A stretch of DNA of 64,000 nucleotides from Rhizobium terrae (GTDB lineage: Bacteria > Pseudomonadota > Alphaproteobacteria > Rhizobiales > Rhizobiaceae): contig NZ_QJKM01000006.1 in the NCBI RefSeq assembly GCF_003425685.1, forward strand, positions 186,001 through 250,000, written 5' to 3'. The notes beneath the pieces were generated by a model. The model ran no database searches and was not told where the DNA came from. It was given only the letters and a program-made list of their open reading frames with translations. The translations under genes and the position numbers were made by a program. Positions 49,541 through 57,722 of this stretch are shown one piece after another. Each line of letters starts with the position of its first letter. The first letter of the stretch is position 1.

Positions 49541-50140
49541 ATGAAGACCTTTCGCATCATCCTCTGGGTTGCCGTCGTCGCGCTGGCCGGCGTGCTCGTT
49601 TTCCTGACGCTGACGATCACGAAGTCGAAACAGCAGCTCGCCGAAGGCCCGTTCGGCGTCCCCTTCCAGCTCGTGGCGCAGAACGGCCAGCCGATCACCG
49701 AAAAGGCCTTCCAGGAAAAACCGACGGCATTGTTCTTCGGCTTCACCCATTGTCCGGAAGTCTGCCCGACGACGCTTTTCGAACTGAACGGCTGGCTGCA
49801 CAAGGTCGATCCCGACGGCACCAGGCTCAACGGTTTCTTTGTCAGCATCGATCCGGAGCGCGACAGCCCGGAACTGCTCGGCCAGTATATCTCGAATGTC
49901 ACCGACCGGGTGAAGGGCATTTCCGGCCCACCGGAAAAGGTCCTGGAGATGGCCAAGGGCTTCAAGGTCTATTTCAAGAAGGTGCCGGTCGACGAGAAGG
50001 ATCCGAACGGCGACTACACGATGGATCACACCGCCTCCGTTTTCCTGCTCGACAATGGCGGCCGTTTTGCCGGCACCATCGCCTATGGCGAAAATCCGGA
50101 CGTGGCGGTCAAGAAGCTCGAAAACCTGATCAAGGGCTGA
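49541..50140 (+). CDS. SCO1/SenC-family copper chaperone
   Basis: 199 residues. N-terminal membrane helix (RIILWVAVVALAGVLVFLTL), then a thioredoxin-like domain with the copper motif C-x3-C in FTHCPEVCPTT and the His ligand in YTMDHTASVFL. It helps assemble the CuA site of cytochrome c oxidase, in the periplasm, anchored to the inner membrane. The ATG at 49541 starts the anchor; GGAGACCTGAAGAGAAG upstream. No oxidase genes are in the window. Confidence 0.93.
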   Translation: MKTFRIILWVAVVALAGVLVFLTLTITKSKQQLAEGPFGVPFQLVAQNGQPITEKAFQEKPTALFFGFTHCPEVCPTTLFELNGWLHKVDPDGTRLNGFFVSIDPERDSPELLGQYISNVTDRVKGISGPPEKVLEMAKGFKVYFKKVPVDEKDPNGDYTMDHTASVFLLDNGGRFAGTIAYGENPDVAVKKLENLIKG

Positions 50141-50210
50141 AAGCCTTGAAGCAGGCAGGGCTTCTGTGGCAATCCTCTCCGCTCCGATCGAATAGCTGAG
50201 AGACATTTCC

Positions 50211-51110
50211 TTGAGTGAAATTCGCCTTTACGTCACGTCCACCGAAAAGGGTGCGGCCGAGATCCTCGATATTTTCTCGGAGATTTTCGGCGAGGAGGAT
50301 TTTGCGATCGCCACGACCGAGGTGGACGAGAGAAGGGACATCTGGGAAGCCTCGGTCTACATGATGGCCGAAGACGAGGAGGCGGTACGCGAGCGCATCG
50401 TGGCGGGCCTCTCCCGGGCCTTTCCGGATCTTCCGATCCGGAAGGAGGTCATTCCCGACGTCGACTGGATCGCCAGGTCGCTGGAAGGCCTCAAACCCGT
50501 CAGGGCGGGGCGGTTTCTCGTTCACGGCTCGCATGACCGCGACAAGGCGAGGATCAACGATCTGTCCATCGAGATCGAAGCGGGACAGGCTTTCGGCACC
50601 GGCCATCACGGCACCACCGCCGGCTGCCTGGAGATGATCGGGAAGGTGATGCGCGCCCGGCCGGTCCGCAATGCGCTCGATCTCGGCACCGGAAGCGGCG
50701 TTCTGGCGATTGCGGCGCGCAAGCTTGGCAATATTCCCGTGCTTGCCACCGATATCGATCCGGTCGCTGTCCGTGTCGCCAGGGAAAACGTCCGCAGCAA
50801 CGGCATCGCCACCGGCATCCGCCTGGAGACTGCGCCTGGTTTTCATTCGCCGGCCTTCGATCGGGAAGGACCGTTCGACCTGATCATCGCCAACATCCTG
50901 GCAAGGCCGCTGATCCGGATGGCGCCGCAGCTTGCGGCCCATCTGGCGCCCGGGGGGTCCGTGATCCTGTCCGGAATTCTTGCCGAACAGCGATGGAAGG
51001 TGCTCGCCGCCTATAGCAGCGTCCGGCTCAGTCATATCCGCACCATCTGGCGCAACGGCTGGGTGACGATCCACCTCATGAAGGATCAGAATTTCGCAGT
51101 GCAGCATTGA
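50211..51110 (+). CDS. prmA: Ribosomal protein L11 methyltransferase PrmA
   Basis: 299 residues from a TTG (LSEIRLYVTSTEKGAAEI). N-terminal substrate-recognition domain (about 1-95), then the SAM domain: GQAFGTGHHGTTAGCLEMIG and ALDLGTGSGVLAIAARKLG, LATDIDPVAVRVARENVRSN, and the catalytic-side DLIIANILARPLIRMAPQL (N-I-L-A). It trimethylates lysines and the N-terminus of L11. GAGAG precedes the TTG; no in-frame ATG fits better. Confidence 0.94.
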   Translation: MSEIRLYVTSTEKGAAEILDIFSEIFGEEDFAIATTEVDERRDIWEASVYMMAEDEEAVRERIVAGLSRAFPDLPIRKEVIPDVDWIARSLEGLKPVRAGRFLVHGSHDRDKARINDLSIEIEAGQAFGTGHHGTTAGCLEMIGKVMRARPVRNALDLGTGSGVLAIAARKLGNIPVLATDIDPVAVRVARENVRSNGIATGIRLETAPGFHSPAFDREGPFDLIIANILARPLIRMAPQLAAHLAPGGSVILSGILAEQRWKVLAAYSSVRLSHIRTIWRNGWVTIHLMKDQNFAVQH

Positions 51111-51145
51111 TCATGTTGCATGGCTTTGAAAAGCGTGCAGCAAAA

Positions 51146-51168
51146 AGGCGGCACCAAAAGTGCCGCCT
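51146..51168 (-). terminator. Terminator for the DUF1127 gene (minus strand)
   Basis: AGGCGGCAC (51146-51154) pairs with GTGCCGCCT (51160-51168), loop CAAAA. Read on the minus strand the stem is followed by TTTT from the AAAA at 51142-51145. It is 132 bases past the DUF1127 stop and 35 bases after prmA, so it may serve both. Confidence 0.75.
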
Positions 51169-51300
51169 TGCGATCAGTGTTCGACACTGACCGTACCCGC
51201 GAGCCGTGGGAGGAACTGCTCGAGCGGGCCTCGTATCCTGAAGGCCGGGCGGATGAGGGAGGAGATCTCCGCGCGGCCTCGAATAATCAGAATACGCAGC

Positions 51301-51474
51301 TTAGAATACGTAGCCTTGGGCGCCCTTGCGGCGCAGTTCTTCACGGCTGGTGCCGAGACCCTTGAGGGTTTCGTCGTCGAGGTTCATGAGCGCGCCGTTG
51401 ACGTAGCGGGCAACCTGACGCTCGCGGGCTTCGATCATCCGGTTGAAGGCATTGCGGAAGAAGGAGCTTGCCAT
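51301..51474 (-). CDS. DUF1127-family small protein
   Basis: 57 residues. It begins MASSFFRNAFNRMIEARERQ and ends LGTSREELRRKGAQGYVF; the central ARYVNGALMNLDDETLKGLG matches the DUF1127 helix-turn-helix pattern. In Agrobacterium and relatives small DUF1127 proteins affect phosphate uptake, stress or RNA maturation; which applies here is unknown. AAGGA precedes the ATG at 51474; the longer frame upstream has poor codon use. Confidence 0.85.
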   Translation of the reverse strand: MASSFFRNAFNRMIEARERQVARYVNGALMNLDDETLKGLGTSREELRRKGAQGYVF

Positions 51475-51527
51475 CGAAGTGATCCTTTTGCGGTCGGGCC
51501 TTGTTCGGCGCCCGTTCGATGTCTGAT

Positions 51528-51533
51528 ATATAG
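51528..51533 (-). promoter_or_regulatory. Candidate -10 box of the DUF1127 gene
   Basis: CTATAT on the minus strand, identical to the -10 often seen in rhizobial housekeeping promoters, 54 bases before the start codon. A good -35 (CTTGAC) at the right distance is absent, so this is tentative. Confidence 0.35.
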
Positions 51534-51742
51534 CGAATGCTGCACTGCACGGTGAGAGGGATTCCCTCATTGGTGATATGCGCTGTGCGCATGGGTTGCG
51601 AACCTGTGGCCGTCAACCGTGAGCAGGCGCACAATCGCTGAGCATCCGGCACCGATCATCACGGCCCGGCTGGCATTGTTCCTCGGAGATCGGCTAACAT
51701 GCGGCTCCCCATCGGAATCAAGCAGCCCGGAAATTTGAGCCC

Positions 51743-53575
51743 ATGTTCCAGTCTTTCGAAGTGAAGTCCGCTCCGCAGTTCGGCCGTGACCGCGTCACGG
51801 CGCTCAGGGCGGGATTTTCCGATCTCGGCATCGACGGTTTCCTCGTCCCCCGGGCCGACGAATACCAGGGCGAATATGTGCCGGCTTGCGCCGAGCGGCT
51901 TTCCTGGCTGACGGGCTTTACCGGGTCGGCGGGGATCGCCCTCGTCACGCGGCGTGAGGCGATCGTTTTCGTCGACGGACGTTACGTGACCCAGCTTGCC
52001 GAGCAGGTGGACGGATCGGTGTTTGCCGGCGGCGACCTCGTCAACGAGCCGCCGCATGTCTGGCTGGCGCGGCATGGGGCAAAGGGTTTTCGTCTCGGCA
52101 TCGACCCCTGGCTGCATGCGGGTGCGGAAGTGCGCCGGCTGGAAAAGGCGCTCGCCGAAATCGGCGGCTCGCTCGTGCTGCTCGATGCCAATCCGCTCGA
52201 TGCGCTTTGGGCCGACCGGCCCGCCGAGCCGCTCGGCGCCGTGTCGATCCAGAAGCAGGAGTTTTCGGGCAGGCTCGCAAACGAAAAGATCGCCGAGGTC
52301 GCGGCGCAGGTGAAGGAGAAGGGGGCGACCGCGGTGCTGGTCGCCGATCCGTCCTCCGTCGCCTGGATCTTCAACATCCGCGGCGACGACGTGCCCCACA
52401 CGCCGCATCCGCTGTCCCGCGCCATCATTCCCGCCGAGGGCAGACCCGAGATCTTCCTCGACCGGATGAAGACCGGCATCGAACAGGCCGCCTATCTCGC
52501 CCAGCTTGCCGTCCAGCGCCCCCCGTCGGAGTTCCTGGAGCGGCTTTCGGCCTTTGCGAAGGACGGCGGCAGGATCATCGTCGATCCGGACCTGACGCCG
52601 CTTGCCGTGACGCGGGCGATCGCGGCCGCAGGCGGCGAGGCGGTCGAAGGTTCCGATCCCGCCAAACTGCCGCGCGCCTGCAAAAACCCGCAGGAGCTCG
52701 AAGGATCGGCCAAGGCGCATCTGCAGGATGGCGCGGCGATGGTCGAATACCTCTATTGGCTCGACCGGCAGGCCCCCGGCACGATCACCGAAATCGACGC
52801 GGTCGAGGCGCTGGAGGCGGCCCGCACTCGCGTCGGCCAAAACCTGCAGAACCCGCTCAAGGACATTTCCTTCGATACGATTTCCGGCGCCGGCGAACAC
52901 GGTGCCGTCATTCACTACCGGGTGACGACGGAAACCAACCGGAAGCTGGAAGCGGGCGATCTCTTCCTGATCGATTCGGGTGCGCAATATGTCAACGGCA
53001 CGACCGATATCACCCGCACCGTGGCGGTCGGAGCGGTCCCGGAGGATCGCAAGCGTTTCTTCACGCTGGTGCTGAAGGGCATGATCGCCATCAGCACCGC
53101 GCGTTTCCCGAAGGGTACGCGCGGCTGCGATCTCGATCCGCTCGCCCGCATCGCGCTCTGGAAGTCCGGCGCCGATTATGCCCACGGCACCGGCCACGGC
53201 GTCGGCTCCTATCTCTCCGTCCATGAGGGACCGCAGCGCATCTCGCGGCTCGCGACCCAGGAACTCCTGCCCGGCATGATCCTCTCCAACGAGCCCGGTT
53301 ATTACCGTCCCGGTTCCTTCGGCATCCGCATCGAGAACCTGATCTACGTGAAGGCGGCCGAAGAGATCGAAGGCGGCGACCAGCCGATGCTCTCCTTCGA
53401 GACGCTCACCTGGTGCCCGATCGATCGCCGGCTGGTGATGGCGTCGCTGATGACGGGGGAAGAGCTCGCCTGGCTCGACGCCTACCACGCCGCCGTGCGC
53501 GAAAAGCTGCTGCCGCTGATCGAGGACGCTGCCGTGAAGGACTGGCTGGTGAAGGCGACCGAAGCGATCGCCTGA
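51743..53575 (+). CDS. Aminopeptidase P (Xaa-Pro aminopeptidase, M24B)
   Basis: 610 residues, three-domain long form. Two N-terminal creatinase-like domains (DRVTALRAGFSDLGIDGFLV; about 1-300) precede the metallopeptidase domain: DSGAQYVNGTTDITRTVAVG with two Asp ligands, AHGTGHGVGSYLSVHEGP with His ligands, and NEPGYYRPGSFGIRIEN with Glu. It removes N-terminal residues before proline, in the cytoplasm. Length matches eukaryotic-like XPNPEP1-type enzymes common in Rhizobiales. It ends 16 bases before a repeat. Confidence 0.94.
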   Translation: MFQSFEVKSAPQFGRDRVTALRAGFSDLGIDGFLVPRADEYQGEYVPACAERLSWLTGFTGSAGIALVTRREAIVFVDGRYVTQLAEQVDGSVFAGGDLVNEPPHVWLARHGAKGFRLGIDPWLHAGAEVRRLEKALAEIGGSLVLLDANPLDALWADRPAEPLGAVSIQKQEFSGRLANEKIAEVAAQVKEKGATAVLVADPSSVAWIFNIRGDDVPHTPHPLSRAIIPAEGRPEIFLDRMKTGIEQAAYLAQLAVQRPPSEFLERLSAFAKDGGRIIVDPDLTPLAVTRAIAAAGGEAVEGSDPAKLPRACKNPQELEGSAKAHLQDGAAMVEYLYWLDRQAPGTITEIDAVEALEAARTRVGQNLQNPLKDISFDTISGAGEHGAVIHYRVTTETNRKLEAGDLFLIDSGAQYVNGTTDITRTVAVGAVPEDRKRFFTLVLKGMIAISTARFPKGTRGCDLDPLARIALWKSGADYAHGTGHGVGSYLSVHEGPQRISRLATQELLPGMILSNEPGYYRPGSFGIRIENLIYVKAAEEIEGGDQPMLSFETLTWCPIDRRLVMASLMTGEELAWLDAYHAAVREKLLPLIEDAAVKDWLVKATEAIA

Positions 53576-53590
53576 CGCTTTGAAGCTGCG

Positions 53591-53637
53591 GTTCCTAAGG
53601 CGCGGCAAGCGAATCTGAAAGATCGCGACGCGCTCTA
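53591..53637. repeat. Rhizobial-type intergenic repeat, copy 2
   Basis: Reverse complement of the core of copy 1 (45331-45380): TAGAGCGCGTCGCGATCTTT and on to CGCTTGCCGCGC. It begins (minus strand) with TAG, which is the azlD stop, and lies between convergent genes. The distal arm of copy 1 is missing, so this is a shorter form. Confidence 0.75.
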
Positions 53638-53949
53638 GAAACCCAGGAGGTGGCGGCAGATCATCGCTGCCGCCCAGCCGGCGCCGAGCATCAGGAGGCC
53701 CGGATATTTCAGGCTGGCGACCAGCGCCACCAGCATGGCGATCTTCACGTCGAAACCGCTGTTGAAGAAGGCGGGGGCGACGAGCGTGGTCAAGACCGCC
53801 GCCGGCACGGCATTGAGCGCCTGTTCCATGCGTGGCGGGATCGTCCTCATGCGGGTGATCAGCACGTAGCCGCCGATCCGCGTCAGGAAGGTCGCGACGG
53901 CGGCCGCAAGAATCAGCCACACCGTTTCCATGGAGATCTGTCCGGCCAT
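53635..53949 (-). CDS. azlD: Branched-chain amino-acid exporter subunit AzlD
   Basis: 104 residues, four membrane helices. TVWLILAAAVATFLTRIGGY, MEQALNAVPAAVLTTLVAPA and LMLGAGWAAAMICRHLL are typical of AzlD. It works with AzlC. One base separates its ATG from the azlC stop, so the two are co-translated. Its TAG stop is the first three bases of a repeat copy. Confidence 0.92.
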   Translation of the reverse strand: MAGQISMETVWLILAAAVATFLTRIGGYVLITRMRTIPPRMEQALNAVPAAVLTTLVAPAFFNSGFDVKIAMLVALVASLKYPGLLMLGAGWAAAMICRHLLGF

Positions 53950-53950
53950 C

Positions 53951-54673
53951 TCAGCTCTCCACGTCGCTTGCGGCGGTCACCGTCGCCGGTTCCTTCGGCA
54001 GCGGCAGGAGGGCGGCGACCACGACGCCGATCGCCGCGCCGATGCTGACATGCCAGGGCGAGCCGACGAAATGATAACCGAGCACCGAACCCAGCGCGCT
54101 CGCCGCCACCACGGGATAAAAGCCCGGCTTGCGGCGGAACCCGACGACGAGGCCGAGGAAATAGATCGGCAGCAGGACGTCGATCGCCAGCACCTGCGGA
54201 TCGCCCATCATGCGGCCGAAAAAGGCGCCCACGACGCTGAAGAAAAGCCAGGGGAAATAGACCGCCGCACCGAAGGCCGCGTACCAGGTGAAATCGATGC
54301 CCCGGCCGCTGCTCTCGGCGCGCCTGACGCTTTCGGCGAATTGTGGGTCGGTCAGCAGGAAGAAGGCGAAGAATTTCTGGACCGGCGTGAAATGGGTGAT
54401 GAGGCGGGCAAGTGCCGCCGAATAGAGGATGTGTCGGAAATTGACCGCGAAGACCGAGAGCACGATCAGCCACGGCGCGACGTGATGGCCGAAAAGCTCG
54501 ATGCCGACGAGCTGGCTTGCGCCCGCATAGACGGTGGCGCTCATCAGGCCGGCTTCCGCGACCGAAAGGCCGTTGTCGACGGCCACCGCCCCGAACAGCA
54601 CCGCAAAGGGTGCGGACGAGAGGGCGATGATCAGGCCACCCTTCAGCCCTTCGTTGAATTCGCTGCGATTCAT
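53951..54673 (-). CDS. azlC: Branched-chain amino-acid exporter subunit AzlC
   Basis: 240 residues, about six to seven membrane helices. LKGGLIIALSSAPFAVLFGA, MSATVYAGASQLVGIELFGH (the family Y-A-G-A-S-Q block) and HVAPWLIVLSVFAVNFRHIL fit AzlC. With AzlD it exports branched-chain amino acids or analogues. AAGGA lies 7 bases before the ATG. No Lrp-type regulator stands next to it. Confidence 0.94.
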   Translation of the reverse strand: MNRSEFNEGLKGGLIIALSSAPFAVLFGAVAVDNGLSVAEAGLMSATVYAGASQLVGIELFGHHVAPWLIVLSVFAVNFRHILYSAALARLITHFTPVQKFFAFFLLTDPQFAESVRRAESSGRGIDFTWYAAFGAAVYFPWLFFSVVGAFFGRMMGDPQVLAIDVLLPIYFLGLVVGFRRKPGFYPVVAASALGSVLGYHFVGSPWHVSIGAAIGVVVAALLPLPKEPATVTAASDVES

Positions 54674-54789
54674 CTAAAGATCCTTTTGGCAACGGCTTTA
54701 GAGCCGAGCAGGATGCGGCGCAATTCAATTGGGCTGATGGAACTATCGATTCCGCTGAACTGTCGCGGGCGAGGTGAACCGCGCAGCGG

Positions 54790-55416
54790 TCAGTCGGCAA
54801 GGATATCCCTGCTCGAAACGATGCCGATGCCCTTCGCCTTCATCTCGGCGACGGCGTTCCTCACGCCTTCGGGGTCGATGCCGCGGCTGGCATCCTCGAT
54901 GAAGCGGACCCTGACGTCCGGCAGCATGTCGACCGCATCAAGGGCGGAGAATTTCACGCAGTAGTCGGTCGCCAGGCCGCAGACGTCGAGTTCCGTCACC
55001 TGCTGCGCCTTCAGGTAGCCCGCAAGGCCTGTGAGTGCCGCCTGGTCGTTGTCGCGGAAGGCGGAATAGCTGTCGACCGCCGGGTTGTCGCCCTTCTGCT
55101 GGATGTAGTCCACCGCGTCGATGTCGAGATCCGGATGGAACTCCGCGTCCGGCGTGCCCTGCACGCAGTGGTCGGGCCACAGCACCTGGGGCCTGCCGGA
55201 AAGCTCGCCCGTCTCGAACGGCTTTTTGCCCGGATGCCGCGACGCGAAGCTGCCGTGGTTTTCCGGGTGCCAGTCCTGCGAGGCGACGATCACATCGTAG
55301 CCGCCATCGCCGATCAACCGGTTTGCGATCGGCACGATCTCGTCGCCGTGCGGGACGGGAAGGTTGCCGCCGGGGCAGAAACCGTTCTGGATATCGACCA
55401 GGAGCAGCGCTTTCAT
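54790..55416 (-). CDS. pncA: Nicotinamidase PncA
   Basis: 208 residues, isochorismatase-like. Catalytic triad: Asp in LLLVDIQNGFCPGGNL, Lys in the region near HPGKKPFETG, Cys in GLATDYCVKFSALDA; metal ligands near SQDWHPENHGSF. It hydrolyses nicotinamide to nicotinate for NAD salvage. GAGGA is 8 bases before ATG 55416, favoured over an ATG three codons earlier. Stop is 116 bases from the azlC start. Confidence 0.93.
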   Translation of the reverse strand: MKALLLVDIQNGFCPGGNLPVPHGDEIVPIANRLIGDGGYDVIVASQDWHPENHGSFASRHPGKKPFETGELSGRPQVLWPDHCVQGTPDAEFHPDLDIDAVDYIQQKGDNPAVDSYSAFRDNDQAALTGLAGYLKAQQVTELDVCGLATDYCVKFSALDAVDMLPDVRVRFIEDASRGIDPEGVRNAVAEMKAKGIGIVSSRDILAD

Positions 55417-55691
55417 ATCAGGCATCCTCGCAAATCACTTTCCGAAGGATGCCAAGCATGGGCGGCCGGATCAAGCCGGCAGGCGCCAGAACCAGGAAAG
55501 GCGTCATGTGTTTTCCGTCAGGTCGGGATGGCCGGTCCCCGATCGAGACCCGGCAACCGAGGGATTCTCCCGAGATCGCCGCCATCGCCGCGGAGTTCGG
55601 GCTGCACTTCCTGCCGCCTCAGGAAGTCGGGCAGGCGGCCTGAGCTCGCGACACCAATGGAGATGGCGCCAGCGCCATTTCCGATACGGCC

Positions 55692-56309
55692 TCAGGGCAT
55701 CCCGGTGGCCACCTTCAGCACATCGGGCTTGTCGAGGCGGCTGTCGTTCGGCGCGACGATCAGCCGGTATCCCATCAGCCAGGCGATCGGAGCAAGGGCG
55801 GCGTAGATCAGTTTCTGTACCCATATCGGCGGACCGGCGATGTAGAGGTGGTCGCGATAGGCGTTGAGCTTCAACGCGATCGGCAGGAGTTTCGGATCGC
55901 CTGCCGGCGAAAAGTTCTCCGGCGTCAGCACGGTCGAGGCCGCGAGGTTCAGGAAGAACCGCAGGTGTTTTTGGCCGGGCGTGAAAGAGACGGTCGCATG
56001 GGTCTCGCCGTCATGGGCGTTTCTGAAGAAATGTGCCTTGCCGCGGGGCACCATGACGGTCTCGCCGGCATCGGCGACATGCTCGATGCCATCGATCATG
56101 ATCATCAGCCGGCCCTTGCGGACGTGGAAATATTCATCCGCCTTCGGGTGAATATGGGCGATAGCGTTGCCGCCCCCCGAACCGCCCTTTTCGAGCACGA
56201 CGTCGAATTTGGCGAGCGCCTCGCTTTCCATCGGGTCGGTAAAGACGAAGGTCTCCTTGTTGAAGTGATTGACGATCTTTGTATGGGCAGGCACGAGCGG
56301 TCTCGGCAC
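55692..56309 (-). CDS. Cupin-domain protein
   Basis: 205 residues from a GTG at 56309, chosen because GGAGG lies 8 bases before it; a TTG six codons earlier would overlap that site. The N-terminal cupin has HIHPKADEYFHVRKGRLMIM (His, His, Glu, His ligands) and AGETVMVPRGKAHFFRNA. The C-terminal 60 residues include a hydrophobic helix (LIYAALAPIAWLMGYRLIV) that may sit in a membrane. Reaction unknown. It is divergent from a LysR gene, which probably controls it. Confidence 0.75.
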   Translation of the reverse strand: MPRPLVPAHTKIVNHFNKETFVFTDPMESEALAKFDVVLEKGGSGGGNAIAHIHPKADEYFHVRKGRLMIMIDGIEHVADAGETVMVPRGKAHFFRNAHDGETHATVSFTPGQKHLRFFLNLAASTVLTPENFSPAGDPKLLPIALKLNAYRDHLYIAGPPIWVQKLIYAALAPIAWLMGYRLIVAPNDSRLDKPDVLKVATGMP

Positions 56310-56422
56310 GGCAATGTCCTCCGGCAATCTGTTGAAAAGGGAAAGGCGCGGGAGGAGGGGGCAGGAAGGGCCGTTCCGCCAGCGTTGAAAGGCGTGTAGA
56401 TTGCCGGCGAAATAACCGCAAA

Positions 56423-56455
56423 CACCGTTTTTGCTCTCATGCTCACCGTTTTTGC
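56423..56455. promoter_or_regulatory. 12-base direct repeat between cupin and LysR genes
   Basis: CACCGTTTTTGC occurs at 56423-56434 and exactly again at 56444-56455, a 21-base period (two helical turns), 22 bases before the LysR start. The arrangement suits two regulator contacts on one DNA face. Proposed operator; not proven. Confidence 0.55.
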
Positions 56456-56476
56456 ATAACCTCTTCCGCGCACCCC

Positions 56477-57400
56477 ATGAGCCAGTTGAACTACGACGAC
56501 CTGCGCTTCCTTCTCGCGGTGGCCGAGACCGGTTCGACGCTGTCGGCGGCGCGCGCCATGAACGTCAGCCAGAGCACGGTGTCGCGGCGCATAGCCGGAC
56601 TTGAACAGGATCTCGGCGTCGAGCTCTTCGACAAGCGGCGTACCGGCTACGTGCTGACCGATATCGGCCGTGCGCTGGTGGGACCGGCCGAGGACGTGCG
56701 CGATGCCATGGCGGCGTTTTCGAACGTGCTTGCTTCCGCCTTCCGCGATATCCGCGGCACGGTCCGGTTCACCACCAACGAGGCGCTGGCGAGCCGCTTC
56801 CTGCCGGCGCTGATCGGCAGGCTCAAGGTCAGCCACCCGAATATCAGCCTTGACGTGGTGACCGGCGATCTCCGGCTGGACCTTGCCCGCGGCGATGCCG
56901 ATATCGCCTTGCGGGCCGCCGCTCGGCCGGTGGACGAGGCCGGTCTCGTCGGCGTGAAGATTGCCGAGGATGTGTGGGCGCTTTATTGCAGCCGCGCCTA
57001 TGCCCAGCGAAACGGGATCCCCGGGAGCAGCGGCGAGCTCGGCCGCCACGCGCTGATTGCCCTCGATCCCCATATCCACGATCACCCGGCGGCCGTCTGG
57101 GTGCGGGCGAATTTCCCCGACTCCGCCGTGGTCGTGCGTCAGAACACCATCACCGCCACGCTCGCGAGCATCCGCAGCGGGCTGGGGGTGGGGCTGTTTT
57201 CGGAGTTTCTGGCGGCCGGCGATAAAGATCTCGTATACTGCTTTCGTCCACCAATGCCGCCCGCCGCGGAGATCTGGCTGCTGACCCACGAGCGGCTCAG
57301 GCACGTGCCGCGGGTGAGGGCGGTGATGGATGCGGCGAGGGCCCTTCTGCTCGAACATTCGGCTTCCCCGGTCGGTCGAAACGAAGCCGAATCCGCCTAA
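56477..57400 (+). CDS. LysR-family transcriptional regulator
   Basis: 307 residues. N-terminal winged helix (about 1-62): LRFLLAVAETGSTLSAARAM with recognition helix NVSQSTVSRRIAGLEQDLGV; C-terminal effector domain (about 90-290) with VRFTTNEALASRFLPALIGR. It is divergent from the cupin gene. LysR regulators commonly act on the neighbour and themselves. The effector is unknown. Confidence 0.92.
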   Translation: MSQLNYDDLRFLLAVAETGSTLSAARAMNVSQSTVSRRIAGLEQDLGVELFDKRRTGYVLTDIGRALVGPAEDVRDAMAAFSNVLASAFRDIRGTVRFTTNEALASRFLPALIGRLKVSHPNISLDVVTGDLRLDLARGDADIALRAAARPVDEAGLVGVKIAEDVWALYCSRAYAQRNGIPGSSGELGRHALIALDPHIHDHPAAVWVRANFPDSAVVVRQNTITATLASIRSGLGVGLFSEFLAAGDKDLVYCFRPPMPPAAEIWLLTHERLRHVPRVRAVMDAARALLLEHSASPVGRNEAESA

Positions 57401-57722
57401 GATGATGATTCGCCTTGAACACCCGGTCATTTGTGGTAAACAGCGTGTCGTTGCGGGGATTTGCCTTAATCAGGCGCGGGACGGTCATCCCGCCGCCGTA
57501 TTTTGGTTAAACTTCCGACGGCATGCGCTTTTATGTGCACCACCGAAAACCAAATCGGGGCGGCGTAAAGACATTGGTTACCATAATCGTTCATCCTCAC
57601 ATGCGGGCTGACGGCAGCAGTGAGCGGAATATTTCCCTGCTCGCATTTCGCCAAGGCTCTTGTGTTGGCGGTCGCGCTCAGGCGGCTTCCGCCGGTGTGA
57701 GTAACGGTTCGGGTAACGAGTG
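57401..57722. other. 322-base region without a supported gene
   Basis: Lies between the LysR stop and the DUF2778 gene. No ORF has good codon use or a convincing start. ATTTTGGTT (near 57500) and AACCAAAT (near 57548) form a loose inverted pair; the promoter of the next gene is probably here. Nothing else recognised. Confidence 0.5.
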
